Origin: JBBTDV01 sp038042605
Lineage (GTDB): Bacteria; Bdellovibrionota; UBA1018
Length of the DNA: 40,636 bases
Assembly (NCBI GenBank): GCA_964358645.1
Contig: CAYHPW010000022.1
Coordinates: forward strand, 1-40,636
Reading direction: 5' to 3'
Both the position numbers and the translations under genes were made by a program. The notes under the pieces were generated by a model that was not told the origin of the DNA, did not search any database, and saw only the letters and a program-made list of their open reading frames with translations. This document shows, piece after piece, positions 24,044 to 33,042 of this stretch. The number at the start of each line of letters is the position of its first letter. Position 1 is the first letter of the stretch.

Positions 24044-24736
24044 TCAAAAAGTGACACCGGTATGAAGTAAAAATGAAGTAAATGTGCCACCCGCATCTAT
24101 AGGCGTACCCGCTGCTGTAAGTCTTGTAGCACCGAATACGTCATGAAAAGTTATGGCAGCGCCAAAGAATAATTGTTTTGTAAGCTCAAGATCAACTCCA
24201 GGGCCAAGATGTACACCAAATAGGACAGGAGATATTGATGGTGCTGAAACATAATTTGAAACGCCTGATGCTCCTCCAAGTAAAGCGGATTGCTGGTAAC
24301 TTGGTTTATAAAAACCTAGGCCAAAAATAAAATATGGGACAACCTTATCGTACCAGCTTAGGTTGGTTCGTAGCCCTGTTAAAAGAGTTAACATAGAAAA
24401 GTTGCCGTCGGAATGTTCTGAATATCCAAAGCTGGAATCGAATCCGAAAAGATCACTCACTCCATAGGTGTAATGAATTTGTGAACCAATGCTGTCTGAA
24501 TATTTTCGTAAATCACCAAGAAGAAAAACTTGCCCAACGTCCAGCGCTAAATTGTTGGATCCCGGTGTGAATGGCGAAATATTTTGTCTTGCATCGCTTG
24601 AAAGAGCCACTCTGCGTTCGTCTGGATCAGAGGATGACCACGAAGAAGATTGCTGTGACCAGCTTGCTAGAGCGTTATTGCCTGAAAATATTACACAAAG
24701 CGTCAGTACTATAATGGATAGAGCATGTCTCTGCAT
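24044..24736 (-). CDS. Exported outer-membrane barrel-like protein
   Basis: 230 aa with a signal peptide (cleavage near ALA-SW). The mature sequence alternates polar and aromatic residues in eight or so predicted strands (LFGFDSSFGYSEHSD, VVPYFIFGLGFYKPS, LFGVHLGPGVDLELT) and ends in HTGVTF with a terminal Phe, as in small outer-membrane barrels. Start at ATG 24736 with AGGAGG five bases upstream; the ATG at 24769 would put 11 charged residues ahead of the signal. A large hairpin lies 26 bases upstream. The specific function is unknown. Confidence 0.7.
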   Translation of the reverse strand: MQRHALSIIVLTLCVIFSGNNALASWSQQSSSWSSSDPDERRVALSSDARQNISPFTPGSNNLALDVGQVFLLGDLRKYSDSIGSQIHYTYGVSDLFGFDSSFGYSEHSDGNFSMLTLLTGLRTNLSWYDKVVPYFIFGLGFYKPSYQQSALLGGASGVSNYVSAPSISPVLFGVHLGPGVDLELTKQLFFGAAITFHDVFGATRLTAAGTPIDAGGTFTSFLLHTGVTF

Positions 24737-24761
24737 TTTACCCTCCTTGGCTTTTACAGAC

Positions 24762-24797
24762 AATAGCAACCCCGATCTTTTGATCGGAGTTGCTATT
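24762..24797. repeat. 16-bp near-perfect inverted repeat upstream of the barrel gene
   Basis: AATAGCAACCCCGATC (24762-24777) and GATCGGAGTTGCTATT (24782-24797) pair at 15 of 16 positions around a TTTT loop. On the minus strand it stands between the PhaR-like gene and the barrel gene, 26 bases before the start. There is no T-tract on either side, so it fits a leader or processing structure better than a terminator. Confidence 0.7.
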
Positions 24798-24878
24798 GCA
24801 AACTCTTCCTATAGTTTAACGATTTTTTTGGTAGCGCGCAAATTATTCTGAATTAGCTGCCGCCAAATGATTACAGTA

Positions 24879-25247
24879 TTACTGATTAAGAATCGCTGTC
24901 CTATTCGTGCTAGACGTGGTGACATCCTTAGCCGAGCTATCAAGACCAGCTACTTCCTCTGAAGGTAACTTAGATTGGATATAGTTTGAAAAAGAGCCTT
25001 CACCGTGGCGTATAATCTCTTTAAGCAAATCCACCGATGGTTGTGTTTTGGCCTTTCTCTCACTTTCGTAGAGCAGCTGTGTCAGGGTTGCTGCTGTTAT
25101 GTCATTTTTAGTTTTATTATCTATAACCTTAAGATCCTCACCGCCTTTAATCATTTTAGCTATTTCATCTAAAGTGACATAGCTTGATTCATGCGTGTCA
25201 TATAACTTACGGTTTTGATAACGCTTAATGATTTTAACCTCTTTCAT
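24879..25247 (-). CDS. PhaR-like polyhydroxyalkanoate regulator
   Basis: 122 aa. Residues 4-64 match the PHB/PHA accumulation regulator DNA-binding domain: IIKRYQNRKLYDTHESSYVTLDEIAKMI, then NDITAATLTQLLYE. Such proteins bind DNA and PHA granules and repress phasin genes. The C-terminal part is short and Ser/Thr-rich and lacks the repeated accumulation domains of Ralstonia PhaR; this short form is common in Bdellovibrionota and relatives. Strong AGGGGGAA upstream. No PHA synthase or phasin gene is in the window, so the link to PHA is by family only. Confidence 0.82.
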   Translation of the reverse strand: MKEVKIIKRYQNRKLYDTHESSYVTLDEIAKMIKGGEDLKVIDNKTKNDITAATLTQLLYESERKAKTQPSVDLLKEIIRHGEGSFSNYIQSKLPSEEVAGLDSSAKDVTTSSTNRTAILNQ

Positions 25248-25661
25248 GTTGATTCCCCCTGTTATTTTTAAATACCCCAGATCATTAACAGACTAACTAA
25301 GTCAGATTAACAATCCTATTTTACAGCCCAGTAATCTCCTTCAAGCACATGACTTAAACCCGATCCCAGGAACCATTTTAACTGCTCACATCAGTGGTTA
25401 TACGCCACAATGTGTCAGTGCTAAATAGCCAAATAGCAACCCACCGCGCTAAAGTCAAGTGCACCCTTATCTATTTGCACTTTTAATCTTTTGCGCCAAA
25501 CAAGCATTATAAATGCCGCCTGTTATTTGACGCAAGAGGCTTGACTAGCGCTGGTTCTGGGACTTTGCAGTTAGCGTTCCAACCGGCCTTTATTAAATCC
25601 TAGAGCTAATTTTTCAGTTTTTTTGTGAAAAGACGATCCGTCATTTGGAGGGGGAGACCTA
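25248..25661. other. 414-bp divergent intergenic region
   Basis: It separates the PhaR-like gene (minus) from the TPR operon (plus), so it should hold two promoters. I see an inverted pair AAGTGCA/TGCACTT (25457-25463 and 25476-25482) with a 12-base loop, followed by A/T-rich DNA, and a TTGACG at about 25529. No open frame of convincing quality and no known RNA is visible. Confidence 0.45.
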
Positions 25662-27563
25662 ATGAAAAATAGCCTTTATGGTCGTTTGCCAAGAGGCTAC
25701 TTACCACCGTTTGATGTTAAATCTTTGTTGTGTGGAGTTTTGATGGTCGTCTTTCTAGGTGGTTGCTCGGGCAAGCCCACAATAACTTCAGAATCCCTAA
25801 ATCAGGAGATACATCTTAGCAAGAATAGCAACGGTGATAAAGAACTTCCAATAGATCAAATGGAAATAGCACGTTTAAATACTCAACGTGCGCAGAGCAA
25901 TACCATGGCTTCTGCTGAATATCACTTTAGCCTCGCCCAAGCATATTCGGCAGAAGGAAGCACAGACCGTGCAATTGAAGAATTTAAAACTGTACTGATG
26001 TTCGATCCCAAATCTGCATTTGTGCATACAAGATTAGCCGCAGAATACATAAAAAAAGGAATGCTCAGCGCGGCCATGGAGACATGCAAGGATGCTTTGA
26101 AGCATGACGCGAAATTTGTAGACGCGCGGCTAATGTTGGCAGGGCTTTATTCGAACTCAAAGGAGTTTGCGTTAGCACTGACCGAGTATGATGAAATTTT
26201 AAAGTTTGATCCCAAGCATGAAGAGGCGGTGATTTTTAAATCACAGGTGCTTATGGAGGCGGGAAAAAGCAAAGAGGTGGCCAAATTCTTAAGGGAGTTT
26301 CTCAAGAAAGACCATGATTCAGTTTTAGCTTGGTACTATCTTGGGCGCGCAGAGCAGGTTGAAGAACATTTTGATGAATCCGTTGTTGCATATAAGAAAG
26401 CGCTTTCGTTAAAGCCAGGGTTTGCTCAGGCGGCACTTTCACTTGGATATCTTTATGAAGAGCGCGGAAAAAATGCCTTAGCCATAACTGTATATAAGAC
26501 ACTTTATGAGGAAAACAGGGATCTTGCTGCCGCAAACAGGCTAGCTACGATTCATTTAAAAGAGGAAAGATATAAAGAGGCCGTTCCATACCTTCAATAC
26601 ATACAGATTAGTGATCCGGACGATGCAAATGTGCGTGTGAAGCTTGGGCTCGTCCATATGGAATTAAAAGAATACGACAAGGCAACGGCTATTTTTTCGA
26701 GTTTATTGCAAAAAAACCCCGAATCAGACCGGTTGCACTATTATTTGGGTAGCATTTTCGAGGAAGTGAAAAAATTTGATGATGCTATTTCAGAATTCAA
26801 GCTCATTAAACCTGACTCACGCTTATATCAAGATGCAATGCTTCACGTTGCATATTTGATTAAGCAATACAGGTCCGTGTCAGAAGCCAAGGAATTTATA
26901 GCAGCAGTGGCATTAAAGTCACCCCATGTTCCTAGCTTCATAATTTTTCAAGCTTCTCTGGAAGAGGAGACGAAAAATATCTCCAAGGCATTACAGCTTA
27001 TTGAAGAGGCAGCAAAGAAATTTCCTAACGATGAGAAAGTACTTTATTATCTTGGGACGCTTTATGATCGTCAGGGTGATACAGACAAAAGCCTCATACA
27101 GATGGAGGCCATTCTTAAGCTAAGTCCAGATAACGTGGATGCAATGAACTACATTGGTTATACATGGACCCAGAAGGGCATCAGGCTGAATGATGCGGAA
27201 AAGCTTTTGAAAAAAGCGCTACAGCTAAAACCAAACAATGCATACATACAGGACAGCTGGGGGTGGCACCTTTTTGTGATGGGAAGGATTTCGGAAGCTG
27301 TGGTTGAACTCGAAAAAGCCGTTCAGCTCAAGCCGGATGAGTCCACCATACTTGAGCACCTTGCGGATGCATATCTTCGTAAAAATCTAAGGGAAAAGGC
27401 GCTCGCCAAATATCTTGATGCCTTGAAGTACACTGATGATGCTGTATTGAAAGAAAAACTAGAAATCAAACTACAAAATCTTCGTACTGAAATGGCGCAA
27501 GAAAATAATGATAATCAAGACAAGAATAAGATTCGTGTGCCGGCCGCCAATAACAACGAATGA
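25662..27563 (+). CDS. TPR-repeat lipoprotein
   Basis: 633 aa. The lipobox LGGC (C35) predicts a membrane-anchored periplasmic protein. From about residue 75 to 600 the chain is a solenoid of about 14 tetratricopeptide repeats of 34 residues (for example YHFSLAQAYSAEGSTDRAI, AWYYLGRAEQVEEHFDESV, VLYYLGTLYDRQGDTDKSL, TILEHLADAYLRKNLREKAL). The last 25 residues are Asn/Asp-rich and probably disordered. TPR lipoproteins scaffold envelope complexes. It heads a run of genes with a LolB-like lipoprotein 39 bases downstream and the peptide transporter after it. The ribosome binding site GGAGGGGGAG is strong. Confidence 0.9.
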   Translation: MKNSLYGRLPRGYLPPFDVKSLLCGVLMVVFLGGCSGKPTITSESLNQEIHLSKNSNGDKELPIDQMEIARLNTQRAQSNTMASAEYHFSLAQAYSAEGSTDRAIEEFKTVLMFDPKSAFVHTRLAAEYIKKGMLSAAMETCKDALKHDAKFVDARLMLAGLYSNSKEFALALTEYDEILKFDPKHEEAVIFKSQVLMEAGKSKEVAKFLREFLKKDHDSVLAWYYLGRAEQVEEHFDESVVAYKKALSLKPGFAQAALSLGYLYEERGKNALAITVYKTLYEENRDLAAANRLATIHLKEERYKEAVPYLQYIQISDPDDANVRVKLGLVHMELKEYDKATAIFSSLLQKNPESDRLHYYLGSIFEEVKKFDDAISEFKLIKPDSRLYQDAMLHVAYLIKQYRSVSEAKEFIAAVALKSPHVPSFIIFQASLEEETKNISKALQLIEEAAKKFPNDEKVLYYLGTLYDRQGDTDKSLIQMEAILKLSPDNVDAMNYIGYTWTQKGIRLNDAEKLLKKALQLKPNNAYIQDSWGWHLFVMGRISEAVVELEKAVQLKPDESTILEHLADAYLRKNLREKALAKYLDALKYTDDAVLKEKLEIKLQNLRTEMAQENNDNQDKNKIRVPAANNNE

Positions 27564-27602
27564 TAATTCACGTTGTCCATAATGCAGTATATGTGAGAAT
27601 GT

Positions 27603-28301
27603 TTGCCGGTGCGCCTACCAAAACTTGTTTTAATTTTCCTGATCTCCATGCAACATGGCTGTGCCCACCGTCTTATTATTAGCGGCTATGAACCAAAAAT
27701 ATTATTGGATGCCGCATGTGGAGCCGATTCTCCCGGTGCAAGTTTAAAAGCTGTAAAAGGGTCTGTGTGGCTTAAGGCGAAATCTAATGAAGCTTCCGGA
27801 CAATTCCCAGCGAGTGTCATGGTGACTTCGCCAGCTATTATGAGAATGGAAATTCAAAATCTTTTCGGAGGGGTTGAGGCAATTATTAGTGTTGAGGGTA
27901 ATAAGTATAAAATTGAAGTCCCAAATGATACTGGCAAAGCGCATCTTAAAGAAACAGGCAAGGATCATTGGGGTGGTATACCGCTGAATTTGGCTGTTGA
28001 TTTATTTTTAGGGAAGTTGCCATGTCCCACGATGTCGTCTGTTAGGCATGCTGATATTGAAGATGATCAACTGGTAATAACGAGCAACCTAGAGGAACGT
28101 TTTGTATATCGCTTTGAGAAATTTATGGATGGGTTTTGGCCTGACTACTTGCATTGGGAGCGTTATGGCGAGCGGCCTCTTTCGGTCGAGTTTCGATTTT
28201 ATGACCCAGAGAATGGTACGAAAAGCCCGAAACGTTGGGAGGCAAAGTCCAAACTTGGAGAAATAAAGGTCCGTTGGCGCGAGCGTGAGATGCTGCGTTG
28301 A
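27603..28301 (+). CDS. LolB/DUF4292-like outer-membrane lipoprotein
   Basis: 232 aa. The N-terminal hydrophobic stretch ends in HGC (C20), a weak lipobox. Body with strands typical of LolB-like half-barrels: VKGSVWLKAKS, ASVMVTSPAIMRMEI, and a C-terminal RWEAKSKLGEIKVRW. LolB-type proteins receive or insert lipoproteins at the outer membrane, and relatives with a TPR partner occur widely in deltaproteobacterial groups. Start uncertain: TTG 27603 or GTG 27609 (GTGAGA upstream suits either); the ATG at 27599 is out of frame. The gap of 39 bases to the TPR gene and 51 to the transporter suggests one operon. Confidence 0.6.
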   Translation: MPVRLPKLVLIFLISMQHGCAHRLIISGYEPKILLDAACGADSPGASLKAVKGSVWLKAKSNEASGQFPASVMVTSPAIMRMEIQNLFGGVEAIISVEGNKYKIEVPNDTGKAHLKETGKDHWGGIPLNLAVDLFLGKLPCPTMSSVRHADIEDDQLVITSNLEERFVYRFEKFMDGFWPDYLHWERYGERPLSVEFRFYDPENGTKSPKRWEAKSKLGEIKVRWREREMLR

Positions 28302-28352
28302 CACGGATGGTTCTATCAGGTAGCTCTACCAAAATTAGGGGAGAGTATTCTA

Positions 28353-30125
28353 ATGTCGACATTACGCCGGTTTACTATAAGTATTTTTATAGGAATATTT
28401 GTTTTTTCATTGATTGGTATTTGTGGTTGCACATTCAAATCCAAAACAGATTCCTCCAATACGTTACATCTTTCTACACCGAGCAAGATAAAGGGCCTTG
28501 ACCCTATTTATGCTGACGACTTGTACGGAGGTACCGAAGTTAGCAGGACATATGAAGGTTTATTACAATATCACTATCTGAAGCGCCCATATACGTTGAT
28601 CCCTAATATCGCAGAATCAATGCCAGACATAAGCAAAGACGGCAAAACTTTGATTTTTCGGCTTAAAAAAGGGGTTTTATTTCAAGATGATCCTTGTTTT
28701 AAGGCAACCGGCGGTAAAGGACGCGAGATGCTTGCAGATGACGTGGTTTACTCATTCAAGCGTCTGGCTGACCCTAAATTGGTTTCTTCAGGCTGGTGGA
28801 TTTTTGATGGAAAAATAGTTGGATTAAATGAATGGCGCGAAGCCGCTTCAAAGAGCGGGGCTGCGGATTACTCGAAAGAAGTTGAAGGACTGAAGGCTAT
28901 TGATCGTTATACTATCCAGATAAAGCTAATTCAGCGTTCATCCCAATTTATTTACGCATTGGCGATGTCTTTTACGTTTGTTGTTCCACGAGAGGCTGTT
29001 GAACAGTATGGCAAGGAATTTATAAACCACCCCGTCGGTACTGGGCCATTTCGTTTGGCGGAGTATATTCCAGGCGCGAAGCTTGTGTGGGTTAGAAATC
29101 CTACATATCGAAATGAACTTTACCCTAGCGAAGGGGCACCTGGAGATAAGGAGGCTGGTTTGCTTGAAGACGCTGGAAAGCCACTGCCACTCGCCGACAA
29201 ACTCATAGTACAGGTTTTTGAAGAATCACAACCCATGTGGCTCACTTTTTTGTCTGGAAAATTAGATTTAACGTCAATTCCCAAAGACAGCTTTCAGCAG
29301 GCGATCACACCAGCGAAAGAGCTTAGCCACGACCTGCAATCAAAAGGGATAAGGCTTATTAAATATCCAGAATTAGATATCACGCATTTTTCTTTCAATA
29401 TGACCGATCCGGTTTTAAGCAAGAATAAGTATCTTAGGCAAGCGATGAGTTTGGCATATGATGAAGACCAATATATAGAAATTTTTTACAATGGCCGGGC
29501 CCTGGCCGCACAAGGGCCTATCCCGCCCGGTATAGCAGGCTATGATCAGGATTTTAAAAATCCATATAGGCAATTTGATATTGCAAAAGCCAAGCAGCTT
29601 ATGGAAAAGGCCGGCTATCCAGATGGCAAAGGTCTTAAGCCTCTTATTTATGCTACACTCTCGGACACGACATCTCGTCAGTCAACAGAGTATGCTGTAA
29701 AAATGTTTCGGGAAATCGGCGTGAAGCTTAAAGTTGATACGTATTCATGGCCTGAGTTCCAGGCAGTCGTAAAGAACAGGAAAGCACAGGTCTATGCTTT
29801 TGCTTGGGGGGCGGATTATCCTGACGCCGAGAATTTTTTACAGCTTTTTTATAGCAAGAATGTTTCTCCAGGACCGAATGATTCAAATTATTCCAATCCA
29901 GAGTTTGATAAATTATACGAGTCGGCTTTAACCATGGTTGATAGTCCTGAACGTACGGAGTTATACAAGAAGATGGCGAGGATTGTGATAGAAGATTGCC
30001 CATGGATTTTTGGAGCACACCGTATGGGATACGCACTAATCCAGAAGCGGCTAAAGAATTATAAGCCGCATGATTTTGATCATGGCAGGGCAAAATATTA
30101 TAAGATTGATGTACCATCCAAGTAG
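28353..30125 (+). CDS. dppA: Peptide ABC transporter substrate-binding lipoprotein (SBP family 5)
   Basis: 590 aa. Lipobox ICGC (C26). Family-5 solute-binding protein: LHLSTPSKIKGLDPIYADD, RTYEGLLQYHYL, LRKAL-like RQAMSLAYDEDQYIE, and VYAFAWGADYPDAENFLQLFYS. These proteins bind di- or oligopeptides outside the inner membrane and deliver them to the permeases. Longer than typical DppA (about 535) because of insertions near 125-170 and 235-265. Ribosome binding site GGGGAGAG. Six bases separate it from the permease gene, so the five transporter genes form one unit. Confidence 0.92.
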   Translation: MSTLRRFTISIFIGIFVFSLIGICGCTFKSKTDSSNTLHLSTPSKIKGLDPIYADDLYGGTEVSRTYEGLLQYHYLKRPYTLIPNIAESMPDISKDGKTLIFRLKKGVLFQDDPCFKATGGKGREMLADDVVYSFKRLADPKLVSSGWWIFDGKIVGLNEWREAASKSGAADYSKEVEGLKAIDRYTIQIKLIQRSSQFIYALAMSFTFVVPREAVEQYGKEFINHPVGTGPFRLAEYIPGAKLVWVRNPTYRNELYPSEGAPGDKEAGLLEDAGKPLPLADKLIVQVFEESQPMWLTFLSGKLDLTSIPKDSFQQAITPAKELSHDLQSKGIRLIKYPELDITHFSFNMTDPVLSKNKYLRQAMSLAYDEDQYIEIFYNGRALAAQGPIPPGIAGYDQDFKNPYRQFDIAKAKQLMEKAGYPDGKGLKPLIYATLSDTTSRQSTEYAVKMFREIGVKLKVDTYSWPEFQAVVKNRKAQVYAFAWGADYPDAENFLQLFYSKNVSPGPNDSNYSNPEFDKLYESALTMVDSPERTELYKKMARIVIEDCPWIFGAHRMGYALIQKRLKNYKPHDFDHGRAKYYKIDVPSK

Positions 30126-30131
30126 TAAAGC

Positions 30132-31067
30132 ATGTTCGAGTATATAGTCAGAAAACTGCTTCAGACAATTCCGACAATCTTTGGTGTCGCTCTGATTATA
30201 TTCATTCTATTTAATCTGGTCGGTGGTGACCCAACGTACCAGATGCTCGGCAAGCATGCCAACCAGAAGCAGATTCAGGAACTGAGGCATGAGTACGGGT
30301 TTGATCAGCCAAAATACATACAATTCGTCCAGTATTTAAAGCAAATCGTGACATTTGATTTCGGTCGTAGCTATGCCACTAAACAACCGATCGGCAAGAT
30401 GATTTTAAGAGGTATAGGCCCATCGTTGACGCTTGCTATCCCTGCATTTCTTCTAACTACGTTTCTTTCAGTAATAATAGGCCTTTTTGTGTCTTATTTC
30501 AGGGGGACCTTCACGGACAAGTCTGTAGTAGTAGCTTGTGTTTTTGGAATGAGCTTACCTATGCTTGCCTATATTTTGTTCGGACAGTATTTTCTTGCAT
30601 ATAAATTAGGTTGGTTCCCGATTTCTGGTTTTGAAGTGACATTTCCAGAGCGCTTTGAGTACGTGATGCTGCCTATTCTGATCTGGGTTTCTGTCAGTGT
30701 GGGTTATGATGTCCGTTTTTATAGAACTGCTATTTTAGAAGAAGTTGGACAGGATTATGTAAGAACTGCAAGGGCGAAAGGTCTAAGCGAGCCACGAGTT
30801 TTTATGAAACACGTGTTAAAGAATAGTATGGTGCCTATTCTAACTAACCTGGTTATTGAGATACCCATGCTGATTCTTGGATCGTTTTTGTTAGAAAGCT
30901 TCTTTGGAATACCAGGCCTGGGTAGCATTACGATTGATGCCATTCATAATAGCGATTTTCCCATAATTAAAGCGATGACCACTCTTCAGGCGTTATTGTT
31001 TATTTTTGGTAATCTGGCGACAGATATTCTTTATACCGTAGTTGATCCCCGTGTGAGGTTGAAATGA
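30132..31067 (+). CDS. dppB: Peptide ABC transporter permease, DppB type
   Basis: 311 aa, inner membrane, six predicted transmembrane helices. The N-terminal MFEYIVRKLLQTIPTIFGVA and the EAA coupling loop (DYVRTARAKGLSEPRVFMKHVLKNS) are those of DppB/OppB permeases. It forms the channel with the next gene. The stop overlaps the next start (ATGA), indicating translational coupling. Confidence 0.95.
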   Translation: MFEYIVRKLLQTIPTIFGVALIIFILFNLVGGDPTYQMLGKHANQKQIQELRHEYGFDQPKYIQFVQYLKQIVTFDFGRSYATKQPIGKMILRGIGPSLTLAIPAFLLTTFLSVIIGLFVSYFRGTFTDKSVVVACVFGMSLPMLAYILFGQYFLAYKLGWFPISGFEVTFPERFEYVMLPILIWVSVSVGYDVRFYRTAILEEVGQDYVRTARAKGLSEPRVFMKHVLKNSMVPILTNLVIEIPMLILGSFLLESFFGIPGLGSITIDAIHNSDFPIIKAMTTLQALLFIFGNLATDILYTVVDPRVRLK

Positions 31068-31981
31068 CGAGTAACACTGGGGCGACTACAATAGAAACAT
31101 TAAGTGAGCAGGCGGCCCTTATTGCGCCAAAGGGTAGGAGCCTCTGGAAAGACGCTTATTGCAGACTCAAGAAAGACAGGCTTGCTATCATATGTTTCTT
31201 TATAATTATTTTTTACGCCTTGGTGGCCCTGTTGACCAAGATTGGGGTGTTTGCTTCTTCATGGGAAGATGCCGTCGGCCCGGCCTATCAGCCTCCATCG
31301 TTTGATTCGATACAACTGCTGTTTGGTACTGATATTTTTGGACGCAGTGTATTTTATAAAGTGATTCACGGCACGCGTATCGCCATGAGCGTGGGTTTGG
31401 TTTCATCGGTCATCAGTATCCCGATAGGTGTTTTGCTAGGCTCTATGTCCGGCTATTTTGGTCGATGGGTCGATGATATAGTTGTTTGGTTTTACACGAC
31501 GTTATCATCGATACCCAATATAATGCTTTTGATCGCCATTACGTTCGTTCTTGGTAAAGGGATTACATCTATTTACATAGCACTAGGTGCCACGGCTTGG
31601 GTTGGTCTAGCTAGGGTTATTCGTGGCGAATTTATGAAGCATAAAGAGCGTGATTATGTCGTAGCTGCGGAGGGGATTGGCGCAAGCAACGTGTCGCGTA
31701 TCTTCAAACATATTCTGCCGAATGTTTCACACTTCATAATAATAAATCTTTCTATTCAATTCATGGCCGCGATCAAAGCGGAAGTCATACTTTCATTTCT
31801 GGGATTGGGTGTGCAAGGCCAACCCAGCTGGGGTGTCATGATCGATGATGCAAAATTAGAGTTGGCGCGTGGCGTATGGTGGCAGCTTGCCGGGGCGACC
31901 GTTGCAATGTTTTTTGTGGTGTTGGCGTTTAATATTCTAGGGGACTCACTAAGGGATGCGCTCGATCCGAAGATTAAATAG
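31064..31981 (+). CDS. dppC: Peptide ABC transporter permease, DppC type
   Basis: 305 aa, inner membrane. Short cytoplasmic N-terminus (about 45 residues), then six helices. FGTDIFGRSVFYKVIHGTRIAM and the EAA loop (RDYVVAAEGIGASNVSRIFKHILPN) are diagnostic of DppC/OppC. It starts inside the dppB stop and is followed 11 bases later by the first ATPase gene. Confidence 0.95.
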   Translation: MTSNTGATTIETLSEQAALIAPKGRSLWKDAYCRLKKDRLAIICFFIIIFYALVALLTKIGVFASSWEDAVGPAYQPPSFDSIQLLFGTDIFGRSVFYKVIHGTRIAMSVGLVSSVISIPIGVLLGSMSGYFGRWVDDIVVWFYTTLSSIPNIMLLIAITFVLGKGITSIYIALGATAWVGLARVIRGEFMKHKERDYVVAAEGIGASNVSRIFKHILPNVSHFIIINLSIQFMAAIKAEVILSFLGLGVQGQPSWGVMIDDAKLELARGVWWQLAGATVAMFFVVLAFNILGDSLRDALDPKIK

Positions 31982-31992
31982 GGAAAGTGAAT

Positions 31993-33042
31993 ATGACCGC
32001 TGCAGGCATTGAAACCAATAATAGAGAAAAAATCCTTGAAGTTCAAAACCTGCGCACATCTTTTTTTACAGAAGATGGTGAAGTAAGAGCCGTTGATGAT
32101 GTTAGCTTTAATGTTTACAAGGGCAGGACACTTGGGATTGTCGGAGAATCAGGTTGTGGTAAAAGCGTCACCAGTCTTTCTATAATGCGTCTTATACCAA
32201 TGCCCCCGGGGCGCATAGTTTCTGGTGAGATAATCTACAAGGGGCAGGATTTGCTAAAGCTGAATTTTGCCCAGATGAGATCAATAAGAGGTAACGAGAT
32301 CTCGATGATTTTTCAGGAGCCGATGACTTCGCTTAACCCTGTTTTTACGGTTGGTAATCAGATATGCGAAGCAATAGCGCTACATCAAAAGCTGCCAAGG
32401 AGACAGGTCAGGGACAAGGCAATAGAGATGTTACAACTTGTTAAAATCCCATCCCCCGAAAAGCGGGTCGATGATTATCCGCACCAGCTTTCAGGAGGCA
32501 TGCGCCAAAGAGTGATGATTGCCATGGCTTTATCATGCAATCCACAAATTTTAATCGCTGATGAGCCGAGCACCGCCCTCGATGTCACGATCCAGGCGCA
32601 GATTTTAGATTTGCTTAAAGAGTTGCAAGATAAAGTTGGAATGGGATTGATTCTTATAACCCATGATCTAGGCGTGGTGGCTGAGGTAGCCGATGAGGTG
32701 ATAGTCATGTACGCGGGCAGGGTGGTTGAACATGGAAGCGTACGTCAGATTTATTCGAATCCTAAAATGCCGTACACTATGGGGCTTCTGAACAGTATCC
32801 CAACATTAAGCAGGGATCCCACCGGTAAAATAAAAAAGAAAAGGCTCGAAACCATTCCTGGGATTGTCCCAAGTCTTTTAAATTTGCCAATCGGTTGTCG
32901 TTTCCAAGACAGGTGCACATATGTTGTTGATGAATGCAGGCGTGTAGAGCCCGAGTTAAGGGAGGTTCCTTCTAATAAGCAGAGTGATAAGCTGGATATG
33001 ACCGGGTTTTCTCATCTAATCCGATGCGTAAGGGATGTTTGA
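31993..33042 (+). CDS. dppD: Peptide ABC transporter ATPase, DppD type
   Basis: 349 aa. Walker A GESGCGKS, signature LSGGMRQR, Walker B ILIADEPSTALD, and the H-loop in THDLGVV. The C-terminal oligopeptide-transporter extension carries a Cys cluster (GCRFQDRCTYVVDEC). I choose ATG 31993 with AGGGAAAG nine bases upstream; GTG 31987 is also possible. It powers uptake together with the DppF-type subunit, whose gene overlaps its end. Confidence 0.95.
   Translation: MTAAGIETNNREKILEVQNLRTSFFTEDGEVRAVDDVSFNVYKGRTLGIVGESGCGKSVTSLSIMRLIPMPPGRIVSGEIIYKGQDLLKLNFAQMRSIRGNEISMIFQEPMTSLNPVFTVGNQICEAIALHQKLPRRQVRDKAIEMLQLVKIPSPEKRVDDYPHQLSGGMRQRVMIAMALSCNPQILIADEPSTALDVTIQAQILDLLKELQDKVGMGLILITHDLGVVAEVADEVIVMYAGRVVEHGSVRQIYSNPKMPYTMGLLNSIPTLSRDPTGKIKKKRLETIPGIVPSLLNLPIGCRFQDRCTYVVDECRRVEPELREVPSNKQSDKLDMTGFSHLIRCVRDV

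Noticed and set aside
24762..24797. Hairpin as an intrinsic terminator
   Set aside because: The stem is strong but no run of T follows on either strand.
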